DNA of 64,000 bases from Planctomycetota bacterium (lineage in GTDB: Bacteria > Planctomycetota > J058 > JAJDCQ01), in NCBI GenBank assembly GCA_029260755.1, contig JAJDCQ010000140.1:1-64000 (forward strand). The letters are read 5' to 3'. Position numbers and translations under genes: made by a program. This document shows, in pieces, positions 1 to 7,739 of this stretch. The notes under the pieces are model-generated. The model saw nothing but the letters and a program-made list of their open reading frames with translations, was not told the origin of the DNA and did no database searches. Position 1 is the first letter of the stretch. Each line of letters opens with the position of its first letter.

Positions 1-144
1 ACCACAGTGCGAATGGAAGCCAGGCGAATTCGGCATTCACTTCCAGCGGATCGGAGCCGGGAGAAGAGACGGAAGGACGAACGGGGAGCCGCCACGTCGG
101 CCCCCCTGAGATTCCCCTTGACGGAGGGGCCTTCCCATGGACGA

Positions 145-402
145 CACGGAGAATCACGGAGAGAGACGCGAGGATCTGGTCCCGGGCTGGGGCGCCCTTC
201 CGTCGGCCCTTCCGTCCGCCCTTCCGTTCTCTTCGACGGAGATCAGGCACACCCGAAGCTCCTCCGTGCCTCCGTGCCTCCGTGGTTTCACCCTCGTCGC
301 GAAGCGACACCCATCCAATCCCGTAGGGCTGCCGGCGCGTCTCCGTGAATCCTCCGTGTCCTCCGTGTCTCCGTGGTCACATCCCGCTCGCCGAAGGCGA
401 GC
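145..402. repeat. CACGGAG modular dispersed repeat, copy 1
   Basis: This stretch is built from repeated CACGGAG / CTCCGTG units: forward-oriented units near 145-162, then CTCCGTG-rich blocks at about 258-290 and 345-376. It ends in a small hairpin, GCTCGCC-GAA-GGCGAGC, at 386-402. A 12-nt tandem triplet (CCCTTCCGT plus 3 nt) lies inside at 192-227. The same modules recur at 26090-26364 and 55570-55817. The reading frame of the downstream thioredoxin-like gene stays open through it, but the translation is low-complexity and repeat-derived, so I treat it as non-coding. I see no gene in positions 1-144. Confidence 0.75.
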
Positions 403-418
403 CTTCAGGAGCCGTTCC

Positions 419-1003
419 ATGGTCATGATGCCGTCGCAGATGATCCCGCTCGGGACGCCGGCCCCCGCGTTCGCGCTCCCCGACGTGACGACCGGCGACA
501 CCGTCTCGCTCGAGTCGTTCGCGGGCCGGCGCGGGCTGCTCGTGATGTTCCTCGCGCGTCACTGCCCCTACGTCGTCCACGTCCAGGACGAGCTCGCCCG
601 GCTCGGGCGCGACTACGGCGACGCCGACCTCGGGATCGTGGCGATCGGGAGCAACGATCCGGGCGTCTCTCCCGACGACCACCCCGACCGTCTCGCCGAG
701 CAGGCGCGCGAGGTCGGCTTCGGGTTCCCGTACGTCCACGACGCGACCCAGGCGGCGGCGAAGGCGTTCCTGGCCAACTGCACGCCCGACATCTATCTCT
801 TCGATGCGAACCGCAAGCTCGCCTACCGCGGCCAGATCGACGCGAGCCGCCCCGAGAGCGACGTCCCGGTGACGGGGAAGGACCTCCGCGCGGCGATCGA
901 CGCAGTCCTCGCCGGCGAGGCGCCGAGCCGGAACCAGCTCCCGAGCTGCGGGTGCAGCATCAAGTGGAGGCCGGGGAACGCGCCGGAGTACTTCGGGAGG
1001 TAG
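419..1003 (+). CDS. Thioredoxin-fold (AhpC/TSA-like) redox protein
   Basis: This is a 194-residue thioredoxin-fold protein of the cytoplasmic redoxin family that carries a CNHCPYV-type signature and a C-terminal GC-IKW-PGN-PEY box. Here the signature reads ARHCPYVVHVQDEL near residues 43-56, so the first cysteine of the usual pair is replaced by alanine and only the CP cysteine remains. Further markers are TPDIYLFD and YRGQIDASRP, followed by SCGCSIKWRPGNAPEYF at the C-terminus. The family is presumed to act in thiol or peroxide reduction. The ATG at 419 is chosen because the frame upstream is repeat DNA; in-frame ATGs at 425 and 428 are alternatives. Without the first cysteine a peroxiredoxin-like one-cysteine mechanism is more likely than disulfide exchange (inference). 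Confidence 0.85.
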   Translation: MVMMPSQMIPLGTPAPAFALPDVTTGDTVSLESFAGRRGLLVMFLARHCPYVVHVQDELARLGRDYGDADLGIVAIGSNDPGVSPDDHPDRLAEQAREVGFGFPYVHDATQAAAKAFLANCTPDIYLFDANRKLAYRGQIDASRPESDVPVTGKDLRAAIDAVLAGEAPSRNQLPSCGCSIKWRPGNAPEYFGR

Positions 1004-1029
1004 TCGGGAGGGAGTCGGGAGCGAGCGGA

Positions 1030-4000
1030 TCAGGGCCCGTCGGGGCCGTAGCGGGCGAGCTTCTTGAGCAGGCCGCGGCGGGAGAGGCCGAGCTGCTTGG
1101 CCGCCTTGGTCTTGTTGTTGTTGCAGCGCTCGAGCGACTGCCGGATCATCATCCGCTCGACCTCGCGGAGCGGCACGTCGGGCAGGGTCGGCGCGCCGCC
1201 GGCCGGCATCGACACGCCACCGTCCGACGAGCCGGCCCGCTGGAGAGGCTCGTTCGGGAAGACGAGCCGCTCCGGCTCGCGGACCTGCTGGCTGAGGTCC
1301 TCGACCCCTACGTCGTGCACCCCGAGGGCGGCGAGCCGCTTGAGCTCGTTCTGGAGCTCGCGGACGTTGCCGGGCCACGGGTAGGCGCAGAGCAGCCGCA
1401 TCGCCTCGGGCTTGACGGTGTAGGTCACGCCGTCGTTCTTGCTCATCTCCTCGAGCTGGTGGTCGACGAGCAGGGGGATGTCCTCGCGGCGGTCGCGGAG
1501 CGGCGGGAGCTGCATCCGGATCACGTTGAGGCGGTAGTAGAGGTCGCGCCGGAACTCGCCGAGCTCGAGCAGGGTCGCGATGTCCCGGTTCGTCGCGCAG
1601 ATCACACGGACGTCGACCCGGCGGGTCGACCGCGCGCCGATCGGTCGGACCTCGCCCTCCTGGAGGACGCGGAGGAGCTTCCGCTGCATCGCGGGGCTCA
1701 TCTCCTCGATCTCGTCGAGGAACAGGCTGCCGCTGTTCGCGAGCTCGAAGAGCCCCTTCTTGTCGTCCATCGCGCCGGTGAAGGCGCCCTTCACGTAGCC
1801 GAAGAGCTCGCTGTCGAGGAGCGTCTCGGGGAGGGCGGCGCAGTTCTCGGCGACGAACGGCTTCTCCCGGCGCGGGCCGTTGAAGTGAATGAACTTGGCG
1901 ACGAGCTCCTTGCCGGTGCCGCTCTCGCCCTGGACGATGATCGGGAAGGTGCTGTCCTTCGCCCGGTCGAGGATCTTGTAGACGTTCTGCATCACATCGG
2001 ACACGCCGATGATGTTGCCGTGCCGGTATCGGCGCTGCGCCTCGCTTCGCTGCCGGCGGAGCTCCTCCTCGGCGCGGCGCAGCTCGCGGGTCGTCGTCTC
2101 CATCCGCGCCGCGAGCTCGTCGTGGAGGCGCGCGTTCTCCAGGGCCAGGGCGGCCTGCTCGCTGAACGCCTCGACCGTGTAGACGTCCTCGTCCTCGAAC
2201 GCCCCGGCCCGGATCGGCTCGTCGAGATAGATCGCGCCGATGACCTTCGCCTTGCTGATGAGCGGGCAGACGACGACGCTCTTCAGGTCGAGGCCGCTCG
2301 TGCTCGCGTAGCCGGCCCGCTCCTCGCGGGCGCAGGCGGTCACGACCGTCTTGCGCCCCTCGACCGCCTCGCGGATCAGCCCGCGGCTGAGCGCCGCCTC
2401 CGGTGAGTCGACCGGCAGGCGGTTGACGTTCCGGCTCCGCGCGAGCTTCGGCTCGCCCTGCTCCCAGAGGACGATGAAGCCGCGCTTCGCCCCCGAGAGA
2501 GCGATCGCCGCGTCCATGATCATGTCGAGGAGGCGGTCGAGCTCGAGCTCGGCGTTGAGCGCCTTGTTGATGTCGAGCAGTCGGAGGAGCCGCTCGCTCT
2601 CCAGCGGCGCGCGGCGCTTCCGCGTCGCGGCGAGGTCGGCCGCCGATGCTCCCGGGCCGCCCACCTCACCGACGGCCGGAAGCTCCGCGCTCGACGCGCC
2701 GATCGTGTTGCCGAGCGCGATCGCGTCGCCGCTCTCCTCGAGGTCGTCGTGCTCGTGGTCGCCGCTCGCCGCCAGGATCGCGGCGTCGAAGCTCTCGAAC
2801 CCGCGGCGATCCTCGGAGACGACGGCGGAGAGGCCGCTGCTCTCGTCGCCGGTGCCCTTGAGGTCGCTCTCGCGGAACCGCTTGAACGCGTCGCGGCCGG
2901 CCTCGGACAGGGTCAGGGCGATCTCGCCGATCGCGGCGCGCGCGGCTCCCCGCTGCGCCTTCGCCTCCTGGCGCTCGCCGCGACCCTCGAGGATCTCGGC
3001 GAACCGGAGCCGGGACCGGGCCTCGAGGTCGCGGTCGTTGATCTCGAGCGAGACGGCGACCGCCTCCTCGACGTCGATCCGCAGGCGCGCCCGCCCGCCG
3101 CGGCCGAGCCCGCCGCCCGCCTCCGCGCGGAGGAGGAGCGCGTGGCCGCGGATGCGGCGGAGGCCGAGGCGCGCCCCGATCTCCTCCGCGCGCTCGAGCG
3201 CCTCGCGGGCCTTGTCCCGGTCGGCCGCCGGCACGCTCCCCCGGTGCCCCGAGAGGCGCGCCTTCGCGAGCTCGAGGAGGACGGACGCGAGGAGCGGCAT
3301 CTCGGCCGCGCCCTCGGCGAGGCGCGCCGCCTCGGCCAGGCGCGTCGCGGCGGACGTCCACTCGCCCCGGGCCGCCTCGAGTCGGGCGAGCGCCCGGTAG
3401 AGGGCGATCGCCGCCTCCGGGGACGCGGCGGGGTCGATGTCGTTGCCGCGGGCCCGGCCGAGCACTTCGCGGGCGTCCTCGACCCGACCGAGGTCGGCGA
3501 GAAGCCGGGCCTGCGAGGTGAGCGCACGGACCACCCCGATGCCGTCGTCGTTCTCGGCGCTGCGCCGCCCGGCCCGCTCGAGGCCGGTGAGCGCGCCGCC
3601 CCAGTCGCTGACGGCGCGATGGGCGAGCGACTCCTCGCGGAGGGCGCGCGCGGCGTCGCGGGCGAGCCCGAGCGCTTCGAACGCCTTCCGGGCTCGCCGG
3701 AGCAGGCCGGCGCCGGTCGTGCCCTCGCCGACCGCAGCGCGGAAGCGACCGTTCGCGAGGAGCGCCTCGGCGTGCCCCGCGATGTCGCCGAGCTCCTCGC
3801 GGAGGCGAAGGACGCGCTCGAAGAAGCGCCGGGCCGCGTTGACCTCGCCGCGGAGCCACTGGACCTGGCCGAGGTCGGAGAGGCAGGTCGCCGCGAGGTC
3901 GCGGTCGCTCGTCGCCTCGGCGACGGTGATGCCGCGGCGGAGATGGCGCCGCGCCGCCTCGCGCTCGTTCCGCCGGAGGGCGACGTGGCCCGACAGCGCG

Positions 4001-5985
4001 AGCACCGCGCCGCGCTCGGCCGGCGACGCGTCCGGGCCGGCCGAGTCGAGCGCCGTGCGCGCCTCGGAGATCAGCTTCCTCGCCCGATCGAGGTTGCCGC
4101 GCCCCGCCTCGATCCGCGCCGCCTGGCGGCAGATCCTGGGGAGAGCGTCGCCCTCCTCGTCGAGGCCGAGCTGAGCCTTCGCCTTCTCGAAGTGTCCGAT
4201 CGCCTCCTCGTCGCGACCGGCCGCGGCCGCCGCTATGCCGAGGCGCTCGAGCACCTTCCATGTCCTCCACCCATCGGGGAGGAGCGCCCGGTCGAGCTCG
4301 GCGATCACGCCGAGGTGGCGGGTGGCGACCTCGTCGTCGTGGCGCGCGAACGCCCGGTTCGCCAGGGCCGCGCGCGCGGGGACGTCGTCCCCCTCGGCGC
4401 CGACCTCGGCTCGGAGCTCGGTCAGGAGCGCCCACCACGGGCCGAGGGCGGCGCGCCGGGCGGCCCGGATGGTCGCGTCGCGCTCGTCCTCGCCGGGGAA
4501 CGGACGGACCTTGATCCGCGCGCTCTCCATCACGGCGCGACGCGGGGAGCGCGCCGTCTCGGGGCGTCCGCCGCGCTTGGCCTCCTCTTCAATGATGACG
4601 CGCGCCTCGGCGCGTCGACCGGCCCAGCGCTCGATCCCGAGGGCGAGGGCGCCGGCGAGCGAGCGGCGCGACTTGGTCGAGATCGCCTCGAGCAGCTTCT
4701 CGGCGAGGATCCGGTGGCCGATCACCCAGCCGTCGGAGTCCTCCTCCCCGTCCTGATCGAGGGGCACCGGCGTGCAGAGGCCGAGCGCGGCGAGGTCGCG
4801 GAGCGCGTTGCGGAGCGGCTCTTCCCCGCCGACCTCGAGCGGCTCGGCGTCGGGGCGGCGCCACAGCTCGAGCGTCTCGACGAGAGCGGGCACCGGCATG
4901 GGACGGCCGGCGCGCGCGAGCGCCTGGAGGATCGCCGCGTCGCCGTCCTCGAGGGCGGCGACCCGCGCCTCGAACGAGCCCTCGAGCGTCGCGACGGCCT
5001 CGCTCGAGCCACCCTCGACGAGCGCCCGTCCGCCCTGCACCAGGTGGAGGGCCGAGCCGCTGGCGACGCCGATGAGGGCGTCGACGCCCTCGGTCGGCAG
5101 CTCGAGGACGTCGAGGAGCGCCCGCGCCTCGGGGTCCTCGAGGGCCGGGACGTCGATCCGGTCGGCGAGGGTGCCGTCGAGGAGCGGCTGGAGCGCCGGA
5201 GCGGCGGCGTCGTGGGTGGCGATGACGAGGAAGAGCGGCGCGCCCTTGGGCGGCTCGATCGAGCCGCCGGCGGTCGCGATGCGGGCGAGGACGATGACTG
5301 TCTCGAGCGAGACGGGATCGAGCGACTCGGCCTCGTCGACGAGGAGGACGAGCGGCCGCTTCTGAGCGCTCGCGGCGAAGAGCTCGGCGATGCCGCGCTC
5401 GAGGCGGACGCGCTCCGACGCGCGCGACAGCGAGAGGCCGCGCATCTCGCGGCCGGCCAGGACGCGCGCGGCGGCGCGGGCCGTCGTCGCCGAGAGGACG
5501 CCGCGGCCGCTGTGGAGGGCGTGGCTGCGGAGGCTCTCGAGCCGGCCGAGCGACCGGAGCGCGCCCTCGAGCGATCCGAGCGGATCGCGCTCGCCGCCGG
5601 TCCGCTCGGGCGGGCGCGCGAGGAAGACGCGGGCGCCGTCGTCGGTCGCCTTGCGGCGACACTCGTCGAGGAGGCGGGAGAGGCCGACGCCGTGCTCGCC
5701 GACGAGGACCACGGGCCGGGGGACGCCGCTCGCGCGGCGGTCGCGAAGCGACTGGCAGCGGAGGAGCAGGTCGTCGAGGACGGCGCGCCGGCCGACGAGC
5801 GGCGGGAACGGCTTGCTCGCCGCGATCCGCTCCTTCGCCGTGTCGCTCGCCGAGGACTTCGTCTTCGCCTTCGAGGCGGCCTTCTTGCGCCGGGGCGCGG
5901 CGCGCTTCGTCGTCGAGGAGCGCGCGGCTCGCTTCTTCGAGGCCGGAGCCTTGCTCTCGTCGCTTTCCCGGGGAGCTTTCGCCAT
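1030..5985 (-). CDS. STAND-like/TPR/GAF/sigma-54 activator fusion regulator
   Basis: This 1651-residue transcriptional regulator joins several modules. A Lys/Ala-rich basic N-terminus (about 1-50) is followed by an AAA/STAND-like ATPase region. Its P-loop reads GEHGVGLSRL (about residue 93) and lacks the usual lysine, whereas the Walker B-like LVLLVDEAESLDP looks intact. A long helical TPR-type region fills the middle, then a GAF domain (about 1135-1290) and a sigma-54 activator AAA+ domain with P-loop GESGTGKE and the sigma-54-contacting GAFTGA loop. A Fis-type helix-turn-helix (CNNNKTKAAKQLGLSRRGLL) ends the protein. It should activate RNA polymerase-sigma-54 promoters in response to ligands sensed by the TPR or GAF parts. 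ATG 5985 is preferred over a TTG at 6024. It lies downstream of, and may be co-transcribed with, the ECF sigma/anti-sigma pair. Confidence 0.93.
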   Translation of the reverse strand: MAKAPRESDESKAPASKKRAARSSTTKRAAPRRKKAASKAKTKSSASDTAKERIAASKPFPPLVGRRAVLDDLLLRCQSLRDRRASGVPRPVVLVGEHGVGLSRLLDECRRKATDDGARVFLARPPERTGGERDPLGSLEGALRSLGRLESLRSHALHSGRGVLSATTARAAARVLAGREMRGLSLSRASERVRLERGIAELFAASAQKRPLVLLVDEAESLDPVSLETVIVLARIATAGGSIEPPKGAPLFLVIATHDAAAPALQPLLDGTLADRIDVPALEDPEARALLDVLELPTEGVDALIGVASGSALHLVQGGRALVEGGSSEAVATLEGSFEARVAALEDGDAAILQALARAGRPMPVPALVETLELWRRPDAEPLEVGGEEPLRNALRDLAALGLCTPVPLDQDGEEDSDGWVIGHRILAEKLLEAISTKSRRSLAGALALGIERWAGRRAEARVIIEEEAKRGGRPETARSPRRAVMESARIKVRPFPGEDERDATIRAARRAALGPWWALLTELRAEVGAEGDDVPARAALANRAFARHDDEVATRHLGVIAELDRALLPDGWRTWKVLERLGIAAAAAGRDEEAIGHFEKAKAQLGLDEEGDALPRICRQAARIEAGRGNLDRARKLISEARTALDSAGPDASPAERGAVLALSGHVALRRNEREAARRHLRRGITVAEATSDRDLAATCLSDLGQVQWLRGEVNAARRFFERVLRLREELGDIAGHAEALLANGRFRAAVGEGTTGAGLLRRARKAFEALGLARDAARALREESLAHRAVSDWGGALTGLERAGRRSAENDDGIGVVRALTSQARLLADLGRVEDAREVLGRARGNDIDPAASPEAAIALYRALARLEAARGEWTSAATRLAEAARLAEGAAEMPLLASVLLELAKARLSGHRGSVPAADRDKAREALERAEEIGARLGLRRIRGHALLLRAEAGGGLGRGGRARLRIDVEEAVAVSLEINDRDLEARSRLRFAEILEGRGERQEAKAQRGAARAAIGEIALTLSEAGRDAFKRFRESDLKGTGDESSGLSAVVSEDRRGFESFDAAILAASGDHEHDDLEESGDAIALGNTIGASSAELPAVGEVGGPGASAADLAATRKRRAPLESERLLRLLDINKALNAELELDRLLDMIMDAAIALSGAKRGFIVLWEQGEPKLARSRNVNRLPVDSPEAALSRGLIREAVEGRKTVVTACAREERAGYASTSGLDLKSVVVCPLISKAKVIGAIYLDEPIRAGAFEDEDVYTVEAFSEQAALALENARLHDELAARMETTTRELRRAEEELRRQRSEAQRRYRHGNIIGVSDVMQNVYKILDRAKDSTFPIIVQGESGTGKELVAKFIHFNGPRREKPFVAENCAALPETLLDSELFGYVKGAFTGAMDDKKGLFELANSGSLFLDEIEEMSPAMQRKLLRVLQEGEVRPIGARSTRRVDVRVICATNRDIATLLELGEFRRDLYYRLNVIRMQLPPLRDRREDIPLLVDHQLEEMSKNDGVTYTVKPEAMRLLCAYPWPGNVRELQNELKRLAALGVHDVGVEDLSQQVREPERLVFPNEPLQRAGSSDGGVSMPAGGAPTLPDVPLREVERMMIRQSLERCNNNKTKAAKQLGLSRRGLLKKLARYGPDGP

Positions 5986-6058
5986 GAGGGGAGCGATGTT
6001 AGGTCGATCGCCGCGGGAAGGCAAGCGCGTCGTGCGGGCCGGCGCGGCGCCCGAGCGC

Positions 6059-6880
6059 TCAGAGGTCGCCGAGCGCGGCGGCGATCTCGAGCCGGCCGTG
6101 GCCGCCGTAGACGACCGAGAGGGTCCGGTCGGCGTGCTCGACGATGATCGCGTTCGGGGGAAGCTCGGCCTCGAGGCGGGCGCGGAGACCCGCGCGGCTG
6201 CCGATGACCATCGTGGTGACGGGCTGGCCGCAGCAGCGGTACTTCACGAGGACGCAGGGCTCGCCCGGCGGGCAGATCACCTCGACTCGCTCGACGGGGT
6301 GGCCGTCGCGCTGAAACGTCTCGGGAAGGATGCGCGGGTCGTCGGTGGCGAGGATCGAGCGGGCGCGGCGGAGCCGGTCGGCCGTCGTGACGGAGCTGAC
6401 CGTGCTCGTCGGCGCCGAGTGGATCGACTCGAGGACGCGGACGAGCTCGGGCGCCGAGCGGCGGGGCGTCCAGTCGATCGCGACGAGGGCGAGCACCGCC
6501 GCGGCGACCGCGACGAAGGAGGCGAGGGCCGCGACGAGACCGCCCGGGCGGGCCGGACGGGCGATCACCGGCTGCGCCGGAGCGGGGCCGGCCGGGACGG
6601 AGGTCTGCGCCACGGTCGGAGCCGCCGCGGCCGACGGGTGGACCGACGGGGCGGCCGCCTCGTTCTCGACCGCGGCGCGGAGCCGCGCCCACAGGTCGTC
6701 GGGCATCCGCTCCTCGCGAGCGACGGCGGCGATGCCGCCCTCGAGGGCGCGCTCGCGGTCCACGTCGATGCGGAGGGCGGCGTCGGCGTCGAGCGCTCGC
6801 TCGAACGCGTCGAGATCGGCGGCATCGAGCTCGCCGTCGAGATACTCGAACAGTCGCTCGCGGGCCTTGCTGCTATCCAC
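6059..6880 (-). CDS. Putative anti-sigma factor, single-pass membrane protein
   Basis: This 273-residue protein starts 8 nt inside the end of the ECF sigma gene, the classic arrangement for a cognate anti-sigma factor. The N-terminal cytoplasmic part (1-105) is acidic and helical (ERLFEYLDGELDAADLDAFE) and resembles the anti-sigma helical domain, but it lacks the HxxxCxxC zinc-binding residues. A Pro/Ala linker leads to one transmembrane segment at about 112-134. The extracytoplasmic part carries CPPGEPC (about 203-209) and a CC pair shortly after, which could form disulfides or bind metal. The role is inferred from overlap and topology; the C-terminal domain is not one I can name. Confidence 0.8.
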   Translation of the reverse strand: MDSSKARERLFEYLDGELDAADLDAFERALDADAALRIDVDRERALEGGIAAVAREERMPDDLWARLRAAVENEAAAPSVHPSAAAAPTVAQTSVPAGPAPAQPVIARPARPGGLVAALASFVAVAAAVLALVAIDWTPRRSAPELVRVLESIHSAPTSTVSSVTTADRLRRARSILATDDPRILPETFQRDGHPVERVEVICPPGEPCVLVKYRCCGQPVTTMVIGSRAGLRARLEAELPPNAIIVEHADRTLSVVYGGHGRLEIAAALGDL

Positions 6881-7577
6881 GGCTGTTCACCTTGGGGCTT
6901 GCCTCCTGCGGGCTTACCTCTGGCGGGCTCACCTCTGGCGCGCTCGCCATTCTCTGGCCGGCGAGCCCGATGTCTCGCGCGTGGCCGTAGAGCCTCTCGC
7001 GCAGCTTCACCCGGGCTCGGGCCAGATGACTCATCACGGTGCCGATCGGGATCTCGAGCGCCTCGGCGACCTCGTTGTAGGAGAGGCCTTCGGCGGCGCG
7101 GAGGAGGAAGACCGTCCGCTGCGCGGGCGGGAGATCCTCGATCGCGCGCCGGACCTCGTCGGAGGTCTGGTCGAGGAAGCCCTCGATGTCGTCGAGCGGC
7201 GTCGCTCCGTCGGGATCGGTCAGGCTCTCGCGGGCGGCCGTCGACGCGTCGAGATCGCGGGCGTCGAGCTGGGTCTCCCGATCGAGCTGCTTCCGATACT
7301 GCCGGTTCTTCGGGTAGATCGTCCGGGAGAGGATCAGCATCATCCACGCCCGGAAGTTCGTCCCCAGCTCGAACCGGTGGAACGACTTGTATCCCTCCAG
7401 AATCGCCTCTTGAAGCACGTCCTCGACGCGCGATCGATCCCAGGTCGCCCCGCGGGCGAACCGGTAGAGCGCGTCCCTGCACTGGTCGAGGAGGCGGAGG
7501 AACTCTTCGGGGGTGTGCTCGGGGGAGGCGTCCGGGTGGGTTGGACGGGTCTCACCTGCCCCTGACGACTTCGACAT
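6873..7577 (-). CDS. ECF-type RNA polymerase sigma factor
   Basis: This 234-residue extracytoplasmic-function sigma factor has region 2 at about residues 34-100 (VEDVLQEAILEGYKSF, then NFRAWMMLILSRTI) and region 4 at about 142-196 (LPPAQRTVFLLRAAEGLSYN, then EALEIPIGTVMSHLARARVK). Region 2 contacts core enzyme and the -10 element; region 4 binds the -35. The C-terminal tail is a short Pro/Ser/Glu repeat (EVSP, EVSP, EASP) of unknown purpose. It overlaps the downstream anti-sigma-like gene by 8 nt, so the two are translationally linked. An A/T-rich TTAATA stretch upstream may be its promoter -10, and a hairpin repeat lies just beyond that. Confidence 0.92.
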   Translation of the reverse strand: MSKSSGAGETRPTHPDASPEHTPEEFLRLLDQCRDALYRFARGATWDRSRVEDVLQEAILEGYKSFHRFELGTNFRAWMMLILSRTIYPKNRQYRKQLDRETQLDARDLDASTAARESLTDPDGATPLDDIEGFLDQTSDEVRRAIEDLPPAQRTVFLLRAAEGLSYNEVAEALEIPIGTVMSHLARARVKLRERLYGHARDIGLAGQRMASAPEVSPPEVSPQEASPKVNSRG

Positions 7578-7629
7578 GGCCTTCTCAACCTATCGAATGG
7601 CAGGGGTGATGTCTATTAATGCGAGATCG

Positions 7630-7702
7630 ATCGAAGGGGTCAGGTCTCGGATCTTCGCATCAACGCGGTTAATGCGAAGATCCGAGACCTGACCCCTTCG
7701 AT
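7630..7702. repeat. GGGGTCAGGTC hairpin repeat, copy 1
   Basis: Two perfectly complementary 31-nt arms (7630-7660 and 7672-7702) flank an 11-nt loop. The outer stem carries GGGGTCAGGTC and the inner stem TCGGATCTTCGCAT. Copies sharing the outer stem occur at 31472-31534, 40925-40991 and 62556-62665. It lies between the rsmB 3' end and the promoter region of the sigma factor gene, where it could also act as a transcription terminator for rightward reads. No transposase is adjacent. Confidence 0.9.
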
Positions 7703-7739
7703 GGTGCGCCGGGGTGATGTCGATCTGCCTCGCCCCGGC

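Noticed and set aside
137..418. Extended N-terminus for the thioredoxin-like gene
   Set aside because: The in-frame region encodes only translated CACGGAG-type repeat DNA with no family similarity; the protein family starts near residue 95 of that frame.
373..2406. Long open frames opposite or alongside real genes (for example 2749-6147 plus, 31-37 kb minus)
   Set aside because: They run antisense or out of frame to genes with clear motifs, have Arg/Ala/Gly/Pro-rich composition typical of high-GC shadow frames, and show no domains.
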